Position numbers and translations under genes: made by a program
Part shown: piece after piece, positions 6,405 to 14,281 of the stretch
How positions within the stretch are numbered: position 1 is the first letter of the stretch
Layout of the letters: each line of letters starts with the position of its first letter
The notes under the pieces: generated by a model
Told to the model about the DNA's origin: nothing
Databases searched by the model: none
The model's input: only the letters and a program-made list of their open reading frames with translations
DNA from: DASWVC01 sp036401335
GTDB lineage: Bacteria; Verrucomicrobiota; Verrucomicrobiia; Chthoniobacterales; JAFAMB01
Assembly: GCA_036401335.1 (NCBI GenBank)
Contig: DASWVC010000144.1
Coordinates: forward strand, 1-22,072
Length of the DNA stretch: 22,072 nucleotides
Direction of reading: 5' to 3'

Positions 6405-7796
6405 ATGAGCGACATCGATCCGAACCACCGACCTAATATCCTTTACCAACTCGAGGACAAAATCCCGGCGCGCACCGCCGCCCTGGTTGCCTTCCAACAC
6501 GTGATGGCGATGTTCATTGGCGTCATTACCATGCCGCTGGTGGTGTCGCACGCGCTCAAGTTCAACGTCGGCGACACAGCGTACCTCGTGAGCATGGGCC
6601 TGTTCATTTCGGGGATTTCAACCTGCATTCAGACCGGCGGCATCGGGCCGGTCGGTTCGCGCCTGTTGGCCATCCAGGGTACGAGTTTCGCGTTCCTGAA
6701 ACCGTTGATCCAGGCGGGGAGCGCAGGCGGAATGCCGCTGATGATTGGCATGGCCTTGGTTTGCGCGCCGGTCGAGGGTATTCTGAGCATCTACCTGCCA
6801 AAACTGCGGCGCGTGTTCACCCCGGTGGTGACCGGCATTGTGGTGTTGCTGATCGGGGCGTCCCTGGTTCCGGTGGGCATGCGGAGCATTGCGTCAGGGC
6901 TTAACGCCTCGGCGCCGCCGTGGGCCGGGGTCGCAATCGCCGCGTTTGTCCTGGGGGTCGTCCTGGCGTTCAACGGTTTGCGGCGCCCCTGGGCACGGAT
7001 GGCCGCAGTGCCGGTGGCGCTCGGGGTGGGTTGCCTGATCTGCTACTCACTCGGGTACCTCAAACCTGTGGCGGTCGAGGCCGTGGACCAGGCCTCGTGG
7101 ATCGTGCTCCCGATTCCCTTCAAATACGGCCTGGCATTCCGGTGGGAATTTCTGCTGCCGTTCTTGTTTGTCTATACCATCACGACCCTTGAAACCATCG
7201 GTGACATCACCGCCACCTCGCAATTGTCGCTGCAGCCCATCGAAGGCCCTGCCTACTGGAAGCGCGTCCGGGGAGGAGTGCTGGCCGATTCTGTCAACAG
7301 TCTGCTCGCAGCGGTGTTCAACACGTTTCCAAACACCACGTTCGCCCAGAACAATGGCGTCATTCAACTTACCGGGGTCGCTTCCCGCCGCGTCGGGTAC
7401 TGGGTTGGCGGTTTCCTCAGCCTGCTCGGCCTGTTTCCGGTGATCGGCCGCGCCATCGCCTTGATTCCGGGACCGGTGCTGGGGGCGGTCACCCTGCTGC
7501 TTTTCGGGATGGTCGCCACGGCCGGCGTTCGTATTTTGCAGCAAGTAACGCTGAACCACCGTAACCTGCTCATTGTCGCCACTTCGTTGTCCTTGGGACT
7601 CGGGGTTGAAGCGGTTCCCCAGGTGCTCGAGCCGTTGCCGGAGGTGCTGAAACTGATCTTTGCCTCAGCCATTACCACAGGGGGATTTGCAGCTTTGGTG
7701 CTAAACACGTTGATGCCCCACGATGAACCGCAAACCTTGCCGCTCGCCTCAGCGGAGGTAACGGAAAACCCGCAGACCGCAATCAGCGGCAGCTAA
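6405..7796 (+). CDS. NCS2 family nucleobase (urate/xanthine) permease
   Basis: Inner-membrane proton-coupled symporter of the NCS2/NAT family, 463 residues with about 14 helices. Visible family marks are the conserved His in the first helix (AFQHVMAMF), the TM3 segment GSRLLAIQGTSFAF, the TM8 region TLETIGDITATSQL with its key Glu, and the NAT signature QNNGVIQLTGVASRRVG. I use the ATG at 6405 rather than 6363, because the homology starts near NILYQLEDKIP. It lies directly after urate oxidase on the same strand, so urate is the most likely substrate, with xanthine as the alternative. Sequence alone cannot separate the UacT-, XanQ- and UraA-type specificities with certainty. Confidence 0.92.
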   Translation: MSDIDPNHRPNILYQLEDKIPARTAALVAFQHVMAMFIGVITMPLVVSHALKFNVGDTAYLVSMGLFISGISTCIQTGGIGPVGSRLLAIQGTSFAFLKPLIQAGSAGGMPLMIGMALVCAPVEGILSIYLPKLRRVFTPVVTGIVVLLIGASLVPVGMRSIASGLNASAPPWAGVAIAAFVLGVVLAFNGLRRPWARMAAVPVALGVGCLICYSLGYLKPVAVEAVDQASWIVLPIPFKYGLAFRWEFLLPFLFVYTITTLETIGDITATSQLSLQPIEGPAYWKRVRGGVLADSVNSLLAAVFNTFPNTTFAQNNGVIQLTGVASRRVGYWVGGFLSLLGLFPVIGRAIALIPGPVLGAVTLLLFGMVATAGVRILQQVTLNHRNLLIVATSLSLGLGVEAVPQVLEPLPEVLKLIFASAITTGGFAALVLNTLMPHDEPQTLPLASAEVTENPQTAISGS

Positions 7797-8217
7797 CCTG
7801 CTGGACCGACGGGCTGCAGCGGAATGCTCCCACCGTCGTCGGCAGGGGCGGCAGTCCTGTGCCGGCGTCTGTATTGCTGCCTGATCCCGGCGCTTTTGGT
7901 TCAGCCCCAAGGCGGGCCCCAATTTAGGAAAGGTTTCATGGCAACGGGCATTGAATTTGAGAATTCGTCGCCAGCCACAAGATCGCAAGGTCCAGCCGTG
8001 CGAACGTTTCCGGGGGAAACCAGGAAGTTCCGGGAATTGAGCGCCTTGGCTGGTGGACGCTCGGAGTTGATTGTGGATTGATTTTGGGTAAACACGTGTC
8101 TTTTCTCGCACCCGGGACTTGCAACCTTGCCGGAAGGAGACAAACACTGAAAATCCACCGGTACACAGCCGCCTTCCCCGGGCAGGTTGCAGCCAAATAA
8201 CAACCCCAGAAACGTCT
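7797..8217 (+). promoter_or_regulatory. Intergenic region between NCS2 permease and NADH dehydrogenase
   Basis: A 421-base gap with no supportable gene. It carries a hairpin-repeat copy at 7840-7865 and an inverted repeat GTTTCC-GGG-GGAAAC at 8006-8020. A weak promoter-like pair, TTGATT (8067) and TAAACA (8089) with a 16-base spacer, could serve the downstream ndh. This is a guess. Confidence 0.35.
7840..7865 (+). repeat. Dispersed hairpin repeat, copy E
   Basis: CGGCAGGGG lead, arm CGGCA (7849-7853), loop GTCCTG (7854-7859), arm TGCCG (7860-7864): five perfect pairs. The arms differ from other copies but the loop is the same type. Confidence 0.6.
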
Positions 8218-9537
8218 ATGGATACTGATTTAGCTCCTAAAAGCACTTTGCCGCGGGTCATCATCATCGGCGGAGGCTTCGGCGGTTTGTACGCGGCGAA
8301 AAAGCTCGCCGGTCAACCCATCGAGGTAACCATCATCGACCGCACGAACCATCACCTGTTTCAACCGCTGCTTTACCAAGTAGCCACGGCCATGCTGTCT
8401 CCGGCGGACATTGCGCAACCTATCCGCGGCATCCTGAAAGAGGCCGACAACACCCGCGTGGTGATGGGCACGGTTGAATCCATCGATATCGATCGCAAAG
8501 TGGTGCACACCCATGCCAACGAGTACCCGTACGATTACCTGATCGTTGCAGCCGGTGCCCGGCACTCCTATTTCGGCAACGACCAGTGGGAAGCTTACGC
8601 CCCCGGGCTGAAAACCCTTTCTGATGCCCTTGAGTTGCGACGGCGGATCTTGAACGCGTTCGAAATCGCGGAAGCCACGGAAGATCCCGAATTGCAACGG
8701 GCGGCGCTGACCTTCGTTGTGATCGGCGCCGGGCCGACCGGCGTGGAAATGGCCGGCAGCATTATCGAACTGGCGAAGCGCACAATAAGCCGCGATTTCA
8801 CCAAAATCAGCCATCAACAAGCCCGGGTGGTGCTGCTCGACGCAGCACCTAAGGTATTGCCGATGTTTGACGACAAACTGGCGGCTGCGGCCCTGCGCCA
8901 ACTCGAGCAGTTGGGGATCGAAGTCCGCGTGGGGACGAAGGTACTCGGCGTTACCCCGGACGGAGTCCAGCTTGAGCATGAGTTGATCCGGGCTCGCACG
9001 GTCGTCTGGGCGGCAGGCAACGCGGCTACACCGCTGGCTAAACAACTGGGCTGTGAAACGGACCGGGCAGGCCGGGCGGTAGTTGAAGAAGACCTTAGCG
9101 TGAAGGGCCACCCCGAAGTTTTTGTGATCGGCGACGCCGCCAACTATTCGCACCAGGGTGGAAAACCGCTGCCGGGCATTGCGCCGTTTGCCATGCAATC
9201 AGGTACCCACGCGGCGCTCAACGTGCTCGCGTTGCTCAAGGGGCAGCCGGCTAAACGGTTCCACTACAAGGACAAAGGCAGCATGGCGACCATCGGGCGC
9301 AACAAAGCCATTGCCGACCTTAAGATCGTCAAGCTAAGCGGGTTCCTGGCCTGGTTGAGCTGGTTGTTGATCCACCTCCTCTTTATCGTCGAACTCAGAG
9401 ACAAGCTTTTGATCTTTTTTCAGTGGGCCTGGGGGTACGCCACCTACACGCATGGGGCGCGCTTGACTTACCGTGGTTTTCGCCCGGCGGTTGCTCCGGA
9501 GGGGGGCGAACGCGCCATGGCCAACGAGATTATCTGA
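8218..9537 (+). CDS. ndh: Type II NADH:quinone oxidoreductase (NDH-2-like)
   Basis: Flavoprotein passing electrons from NADH to quinone at the inner face of the membrane without pumping protons. The 439-residue protein has the FAD-binding VIIIGGGFGGLYAAKKL near residue 14, the YLIVAAGARHSYFG loop, a second Rossmann motif FVVIGAGPTGVEMAG for NADH, and the FAD-closing EVFVIGDAANY. Its C-terminus is amphipathic to hydrophobic (FLAWLSWLLIHLLFIVELRD), consistent with membrane attachment. The ATG at 8218 fits the family; the longer open frame from 8119 adds 33 residues without homology. The leader is CCCC-rich with no Shine-Dalgarno. It appears monocistronic, with a convergent neighbour downstream. 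A related quinone-dependent FAD enzyme is the main alternative. Confidence 0.9.
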   Translation: MDTDLAPKSTLPRVIIIGGGFGGLYAAKKLAGQPIEVTIIDRTNHHLFQPLLYQVATAMLSPADIAQPIRGILKEADNTRVVMGTVESIDIDRKVVHTHANEYPYDYLIVAAGARHSYFGNDQWEAYAPGLKTLSDALELRRRILNAFEIAEATEDPELQRAALTFVVIGAGPTGVEMAGSIIELAKRTISRDFTKISHQQARVVLLDAAPKVLPMFDDKLAAAALRQLEQLGIEVRVGTKVLGVTPDGVQLEHELIRARTVVWAAGNAATPLAKQLGCETDRAGRAVVEEDLSVKGHPEVFVIGDAANYSHQGGKPLPGIAPFAMQSGTHAALNVLALLKGQPAKRFHYKDKGSMATIGRNKAIADLKIVKLSGFLAWLSWLLIHLLFIVELRDKLLIFFQWAWGYATYTHGARLTYRGFRPAVAPEGGERAMANEII

Positions 9538-9550
9538 GACCATCTACCTC

Positions 9551-9595
9551 CCGGGTTCTTAAGGGGGGCGCTTTAGGACAAGCTCCCCTACCGGG
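9551..9595 (-). repeat. Dispersed hairpin repeat, copy C, between converging ndh and pgm
   Basis: Plus-strand GGGG (9565-9568), C, arm GCTT, loop TAGGAC, arm AAGC, T, CCCC (9585-9588), flanked further out by CCCGG (9551) and CCGGG (9591). On the minus strand it reads CCGGTAGGGG, GCTT, GTCCTA, AAGC. It lies in the 73-base gap between two converging genes and could act as a two-way terminator. Confidence 0.7.
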
Positions 9596-9610
9596 CGGGC
9601 GTGACCTGGA

Positions 9611-11257
9611 TCATTTCGCGGCCAACGATCGGCTAACGATTTCCTGTGCCTGCCCTACGATTGCGGAGAGGTGCTCGGCGCTCTTCAGGCTTTCCGCATA
9701 CAGCTTGTAGATGTTTTCCGTGCCGGAAGGACGGGCTGCAAACCAACCACTGGCCGAAACCACCTTCAGTCCGCCGATCGCGGCGTCGTTTCCGGGCGCC
9801 CGGGTCAACTTGGCGGTGATCGGTTCGCCGGCAAGTTCGGTGGCTGTGACGGCTTCGGGCGACAACTTTTTCAGCGAAGTCTTCTGCTCGGGTGTGGCTG
9901 GGGCGTCAATCCGGGTGTAAAACGGCGTGCCGAATTCTGCCGTCAGCTCCTGATAATGGAGGCCGGGATCTTTTTTGGTCCGGGCCGTGAGTTCCGCAGC
10001 CAGCAGGCAGAGGATCAGGCCGTCTTTGTCCGTGCTCCAGACGGTGCCGTTCTGTCGCAGGAAGCTTGCGCCGGCGCTTTCCTCGCCGCCAAAGCAACAC
10101 GATCCGTCGAACAGACGCGGGGTAAACCACTTAAAGCCGACGGGCACTTCCCAGAGTTTCCGCTGAAGGCTGGCCACGACCCGGTCGATCAGGCCGCTGC
10201 TGACCAGGGTCTTGCCGACCACTGCATCGGCCGGCCACTGTGGGCGGTGAGCCAACAGGAAGCGGATCGCGACGGCGAGGTAATGGTTGGGGTTCAGCAG
10301 CCCGACGGACGGGGTAACAATGCCGTGCCGATCCGCATCGGGGTCATTGCCGAAAGCGATGTCGAACTGGTCTTTGAGTTTCACCAGGCTGGCCATCGCG
10401 GACGGGCTCGAACAATCCATGCGGATTTTTCCGTCGTGGTCCACGGTCATAAACCCGAAGGTGGGATCAACGTTAGGGTTGACCACGGTTAACTGGAGTC
10501 CGTAGCGCTCGGCGAGCGGCCCCCAGTAACCCACGGAAGCGCCGCCGAGCGGGTCAACGCCAATTCTCACGCCGGCAGAACGGATGCTGTCCAGGTCGAT
10601 GACATTGACAAGGTCCTCGAGGTAAGGCGTGACATAATCTTCTGCGTGCGTCGTCGAGGCTTTCCGGGCAGCGTTGAAATCGACCCGCCGCACGCCCTGG
10701 TTGCCGGCCCGAAGCAATTCGTTGGCGCGCTGTTGAATCACGTCCGTAACGTCGGTGTCGGCCGGGCCGCCGTTCGGCAGGTTGTATTTGAAGCCGCCAT
10801 CAGCGGGCGGGTTATGCGAGGGGGTCACCACAATGCCGTCGGCGAGCCCATCTGAGCGGCCCTGGTTGTGCGTCAGAATCGCGCGCGAAATGACCGGCGT
10901 CGGGGTAAATCCGTCATCCTGCTGAATGACGGCGTCAACCCCATTGGCCGCGAGCACTTCGAGCGCCACACGTTCCGCGGGGCGTGAGAGCGCGTGGGTG
11001 TCCTTGCCCAGGTACAGCGGACCACTGATGCCTTCCTTTTTGCGATAGTCACAGATGGCCTGCGTAATGGCCAGGATGTGCGTTTCCGTAAACGTCGCCT
11101 GCAAGCTGGTACCCCGGTGCCCGCTGGTGCCAAAACTCACCAGCTGAATCGGGTTCGCCGGGTCGGGCACGGCGTCATAGAACGCGGCCTCAAGCCGGCT
11201 CACGTCGATGAGAAGGTCTTTGGGTGCGGGTTGGCCTGCCAAGGGGTGTGTGCTCAT
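9611..11257 (-). CDS. pgm: Phosphoglucomutase (alpha-D-glucose-1,6-bisphosphate-dependent)
   Basis: Interconverts glucose 1-phosphate and glucose 6-phosphate in the cytosol, linking glycolysis with glycogen and sugar-nucleotide synthesis. The 548-residue protein shows all four domain marks: the N-terminal FGTSGHRG (residues 42-49), the active-site loop TPSHNPP with the phosphorylated Ser at residue 147, the metal loop DPDADRHG (305-312), the sugar-binding GEESAG (391-396) and the C-terminal phosphate-binding RPSGTENIYKLYAES. This matches the E. coli Pgm type of about 546 residues. It is the last gene of a minus-strand run after the sugar transporter and PfkB kinase, 130 bases after the kinase. 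The leader is TTTCCCC with no Shine-Dalgarno. Confidence 0.96.
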   Translation of the reverse strand: MSTHPLAGQPAPKDLLIDVSRLEAAFYDAVPDPANPIQLVSFGTSGHRGTSLQATFTETHILAITQAICDYRKKEGISGPLYLGKDTHALSRPAERVALEVLAANGVDAVIQQDDGFTPTPVISRAILTHNQGRSDGLADGIVVTPSHNPPADGGFKYNLPNGGPADTDVTDVIQQRANELLRAGNQGVRRVDFNAARKASTTHAEDYVTPYLEDLVNVIDLDSIRSAGVRIGVDPLGGASVGYWGPLAERYGLQLTVVNPNVDPTFGFMTVDHDGKIRMDCSSPSAMASLVKLKDQFDIAFGNDPDADRHGIVTPSVGLLNPNHYLAVAIRFLLAHRPQWPADAVVGKTLVSSGLIDRVVASLQRKLWEVPVGFKWFTPRLFDGSCCFGGEESAGASFLRQNGTVWSTDKDGLILCLLAAELTARTKKDPGLHYQELTAEFGTPFYTRIDAPATPEQKTSLKKLSPEAVTATELAGEPITAKLTRAPGNDAAIGGLKVVSASGWFAARPSGTENIYKLYAESLKSAEHLSAIVGQAQEIVSRSLAAK

Positions 11258-11387
11258 GGGGAAATCGAGGTAGATGAAGTGACGAACGGTGATTATGCCG
11301 TAACTTTCGCGCTTTTCGAGGCAAACAGGGTACGGCGACGCCGCCCATGGACGGCCTGGTGACTCGGGTAGTAAGAAGAAGGCGCCA

Positions 11388-12347
11388 CTAACCTTCGTGA
11401 GGAAGTGAGGGCCGGTCTCCGGCTCTTAATTGGGCACGAAAATCCAGGATCATGTCTTGAGGAAGCAATGGTGTGGCGCCGTCGTGCGAGGCCACGATCC
11501 CGCCCAGCCGGCAGGCGGTTTCGAGAACCGTCCGGGTTTGTGTCCCTCGTGTCAGCCCGACCGTCAGGCCGGCCATGAACGCGTCCCCGGCGCCTACGGT
11601 GTCCTTCACGACTACCTTAGGGGCCGGAGCACTCACGAAATTCCCCCGATCCCACAACGCTGCGCCTGCTTCTGCCATGGTGACGCAGATGCGCGGGGTG
11701 CCCGTTGCTTCGGCGAGAACGGCACACGCTGTCGCAACGGTTTCGGCCCGGTTGGTCGACGGCTCGGCCATGCCTTTGCCCGTCCGCAGGAACGCCGCGA
11801 TCTGCCCGACCTCATCGTGGTTGAGTTTGATCACATCGGCGCGGGCCGCCAATTCGATGATCCGCTTGGGGTCAGTGAAAGGCGGACGCAGGTTGACGTC
11901 GAAGAACTTCAGTGGACCCTTTACGGCAAGCAGCCGATCCAACTGTTCGAGGTTGTACGGCGAACGGCTGGCAAGTGACCCAAAGATGAAAGCGCCGGCT
12001 TGTGCAACCGCTGCGACAGCTTCCTCAGAAACGGTGATTTCATCCCAGGCCGCCGGCTGGACCACCTCGTAGGTTGCATTGCCTGAAGCGTCCACGGTGG
12101 CCACCACCGTCCCGGTCCCCAGGCCGACGCGCGCCCGTGTCAGGTATTCGACGTTGACCCCTTTATCCCGAGCCACCTCAAGGATTTCGTCACCGAGGCC
12201 ATCCTGGCCGACCGCGGACAGCAGGGATGCGGAAACTCCCAACTGCACGAGGTGGCAGGCGACGTTGAACGGAGCACCGCCGGCGTGCCTGCCGGACGGC
12301 AGGCAGTCCCAGAGGATTTCGCCAAAGGTGTAGAATTCAGTGTTCAT
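11388..12347 (-). CDS. PfkB family sugar kinase, probable fructokinase
   Basis: ATP-dependent ribokinase-fold kinase of 319 residues. The N-terminal GEILWDCLPSGRHAGGAPFNVA (split here as GEILWD and GGAPFNVA, residues 9-30) is the fructokinase-type sugar-binding start. KLNHDEV (174-180) is the central block, and DTVGAGDAF (249-257) is the second PfkB signature with the catalytic Asp at 255. The start fits the family. Upstream is a C-run (CCTCCCCCCG), not a Shine-Dalgarno. It lies between the FHS sugar transporter and phosphoglucomutase on the same strand, consistent with fructose entering, being phosphorylated and passing to hexose phosphates. Other hexoses or a 2-keto sugar are possible substrates. 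Confidence 0.88.
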   Translation of the reverse strand: MNTEFYTFGEILWDCLPSGRHAGGAPFNVACHLVQLGVSASLLSAVGQDGLGDEILEVARDKGVNVEYLTRARVGLGTGTVVATVDASGNATYEVVQPAAWDEITVSEEAVAAVAQAGAFIFGSLASRSPYNLEQLDRLLAVKGPLKFFDVNLRPPFTDPKRIIELAARADVIKLNHDEVGQIAAFLRTGKGMAEPSTNRAETVATACAVLAEATGTPRICVTMAEAGAALWDRGNFVSAPAPKVVVKDTVGAGDAFMAGLTVGLTRGTQTRTVLETACRLGGIVASHDGATPLLPQDMILDFRAQLRAGDRPSLPHEG

Positions 12348-12405
12348 CGGGGGGAGGTCACGAGAGGGGGAGTGGGTGAGATGGAGTTAGCTGGCGTCCA
12401 GAGTT

Positions 12406-12441
12406 GGCGGCAGGCAATGTGGCCCACATTGCTGCACCGCC
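12406..12441 (-). terminator. Strong intercistronic hairpin between sugar transporter and PfkB kinase
   Basis: The core is GCAATGTG, three-base loop GCC, CACATTGC (12414-12432), eight perfect pairs. An outer GGCGG/CCGCC stem (12406-12410 with 12437-12441) is joined through a small internal loop. It lies 9 bases past the transporter stop and about 60 before the kinase start. No U-tract follows, so it may be an mRNA-stabilising or partial terminator structure. Confidence 0.5.
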
Positions 12442-12449
12442 GCCGTTGG

Positions 12450-13895
12450 TTAATGCCCACCTTTGATGGCCAGGCCCCGCAGACCTTCAAACCCGCTGAG
12501 TTTCGGCCACGCAAACCCATAGAATGCGACAAACGCAAAGCATGCCACCGGCACAATGAACCCACGTGACAGGTCAAACCGGTCCGCGATCGCCCCCATG
12601 ATCTTCGGCAGGATGGCTCCTCCCATGATCGCCATCACCAGGAACGAGGAGGCCCGCTTCGCCCGTTGACCAAGCCCGAAGATGCCGAGGGCGAAGATGG
12701 TCGGAAACATGATCGACATAAAAAAGTAAGTGCCAAAGATGGCAATCGCTGACAGCCATCCCAGTTTCGCAAAGATCAGCAGGCAAAGCACCGTGTTAAT
12801 TGCGCCATAAACGCCGAGAAGGTGGTGGGCGGAAAATTTTCTCAGGAGCGCAGTGCCGGTAAACCGTCCGATCAGGAAGAGCAGCAGGCCGACGGACACC
12901 AGGTTAGCAGCGCCTTTGTTGTTGACGCCGATCACTCCCGTCGTGTGGATTTCCGTCATGCTGTCGAGCATGTTCCGTACGAAACCAGGGTGTTGATGCA
13001 CTGCAGCGTCCCAGGCGGTCGGAATTTCGGGGACCTGTGAAGTGATGTAGTTGATGAAAAAGCTGAAGATGCCCGCTTGAGCGGCCACGTACAAAAACTG
13101 CGCAACCACGGCCATGACGAAATGCGGGTGGGACCAGATCGAGCGTTCTGCGCCGCGCGCGCCCGGATCATCGAGGTGATAATCGTCTTCGGCTTTGATG
13201 TCGGGGACGTTCGCGAAAAAGAAGATCACCGCCAGGACAATGACCACGACCGCAATGGCGAAATAGGGCACCCACAAGTTTTCACTTCCGGTACTGGCTC
13301 CCGTGGCGTCCTTCGAATAGAAGAAGATGCCTCCGGCAATCGGACCCAACATCCACCCGATGCCGTTGCAGGATTGGGCGAGGTTGATGCGCGTCGCACC
13401 GTACTTCGGCGCTCCCAGGACTGTTGTATACGGATTGGCGATGGTCTCAAGGAAGGTAAGGCCCGCGGCTATGATGCAAACGCCCAGCAGAAAAGCCCAG
13501 AACGCAGCAATGTGGGTCGCCGCCAGAAACCAAAATCCTCCTGTGGCCACAATCAGAAGCCCGGCGATGATGCCCCCTTTGTAGCCGAGTTTAGTCGCCA
13601 GCCATCCGGCCGGCATTGCCATCAGGAAATACCCCAGGTAGTGCGCAAATTGTACCCAGGCGGATTGAGACAAACTCAGGTGCAGCACTTCCTGGAAATG
13701 CCGGTCCATGACGTCAATCATTCCGTTGCAAAATCCCCAGAGGGCAAACAGCAAGACGACCAGAATGAAGGTGAACAGCACATTTTGACCGTCATCCGTG
13801 ACGAACATCCTCCCGCCTTCGCTAACGGGCGCCGCTCTGCGGGGAATGTTCCTGCCGTCGCCGGTGACGGGCCTGCTTTTATTACCGGTGCTCAT
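12450..13895 (-). CDS. Sugar MFS transporter of the FHS (FucP/GluP-like) family
   Basis: Inner-membrane proton-coupled sugar symporter with 12 predicted helices, 481 residues. Family marks are ALWGFCNGMIDVMDRHFQEVL in the first helix and loop, QFAHYLGYFLMAMPAG, TFLETIANPYTTVLG (the FucP-type NPY region), INLAQSCNGIGWMLGPI, and a late MSIMFPTIFALGIFGLG. An extra stretch of about 55 residues between helices 7 and 8 (VPEIPTAWDAAVHQH onward) is longer than in FucP. The N-terminus is uncertain. ATG at 13895 gives a polar leader of about 29 residues, while ATG at 13808 (MFVTDDGQNVLF) matches where homologues begin. Divergent from the periplasmic binding protein and first in a run with PfkB and Pgm. 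Fructose, glucose or a related hexose is likely. Confidence 0.88.
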   Translation of the reverse strand: MSTGNKSRPVTGDGRNIPRRAAPVSEGGRMFVTDDGQNVLFTFILVVLLFALWGFCNGMIDVMDRHFQEVLHLSLSQSAWVQFAHYLGYFLMAMPAGWLATKLGYKGGIIAGLLIVATGGFWFLAATHIAAFWAFLLGVCIIAAGLTFLETIANPYTTVLGAPKYGATRINLAQSCNGIGWMLGPIAGGIFFYSKDATGASTGSENLWVPYFAIAVVVIVLAVIFFFANVPDIKAEDDYHLDDPGARGAERSIWSHPHFVMAVVAQFLYVAAQAGIFSFFINYITSQVPEIPTAWDAAVHQHPGFVRNMLDSMTEIHTTGVIGVNNKGAANLVSVGLLLFLIGRFTGTALLRKFSAHHLLGVYGAINTVLCLLIFAKLGWLSAIAIFGTYFFMSIMFPTIFALGIFGLGQRAKRASSFLVMAIMGGAILPKIMGAIADRFDLSRGFIVPVACFAFVAFYGFAWPKLSGFEGLRGLAIKGGH

Positions 13896-14281
13896 GTTTT
13901 GGGGGATCTAGGGGGGTTAATGACTGATTATGAACTGACCGCCGGAGCGATTCTTACGCAGCCGCGGCCCATTTGTCACGGCATCTTTCAAGAACGGGGT
14001 CAGTCGTTCGCGACCGGGGACATCACTCCACCTCGCATGCATCTACCATGGCCTTCGTCCGTCACCCGGCCACAGGCAGCCATTGACGGCAAGGTTTTTT
14101 GAGCCGAATACTTCGTGCCGGCGGCTCCTATTGCTGCACTTTCTCAGCCATGAGGAACGAGCAACGGGTAACTTCAGGCAGCTGCCCTCCGGGTCTGAAA
14201 GCCCGGGTGTCAACTTCATCCGAGTTAAACCCCCCTAACCTTAGCCCTGCTTCAACCTAGCTGACCAAACTACCCCTTTCT
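13896..14281. promoter_or_regulatory. Divergent promoter region between FHS transporter and sugar-binding protein
   Basis: A 386-base gap with no supportable gene. Near each edge lies the same C-run motif, oriented toward the gene it precedes: TTAACCCCCCTA on the minus strand (13920-13909) and TTAAACCCCCCTA on the plus strand (14225-14237). It also holds a CCGGG/CCCGG hairpin (14189-14206). A shared regulator is possible. I could not assign promoters. Confidence 0.45.

Noticed and set aside
7824..8081. Possible small protein of 85 codons in the gap before ndh
   Set aside because: No ribosome site or recognisable domain, Arg/Pro/Cys-rich start, and it spans the hairpin repeat copy at 7840.
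8230..9198. Minus-strand open frame of 322 codons opposite ndh
   Set aside because: Shadow of the well-supported NADH dehydrogenase; no recognisable domain.
12287..12304. Perfect inverted repeat GCCTGCCG-GA-CGGCAGGC
   Set aside because: It lies inside the PfkB coding region, encoding the conserved SGRHAGG part of the sugar-binding start. Probably a by-product of codon choice in GC-rich DNA.
13077..14102. Long plus-strand open frame of 341 codons
   Set aside because: It is the antisense of the FHS sugar transporter, with no family features and a composition typical of GC-rich shadow frames.
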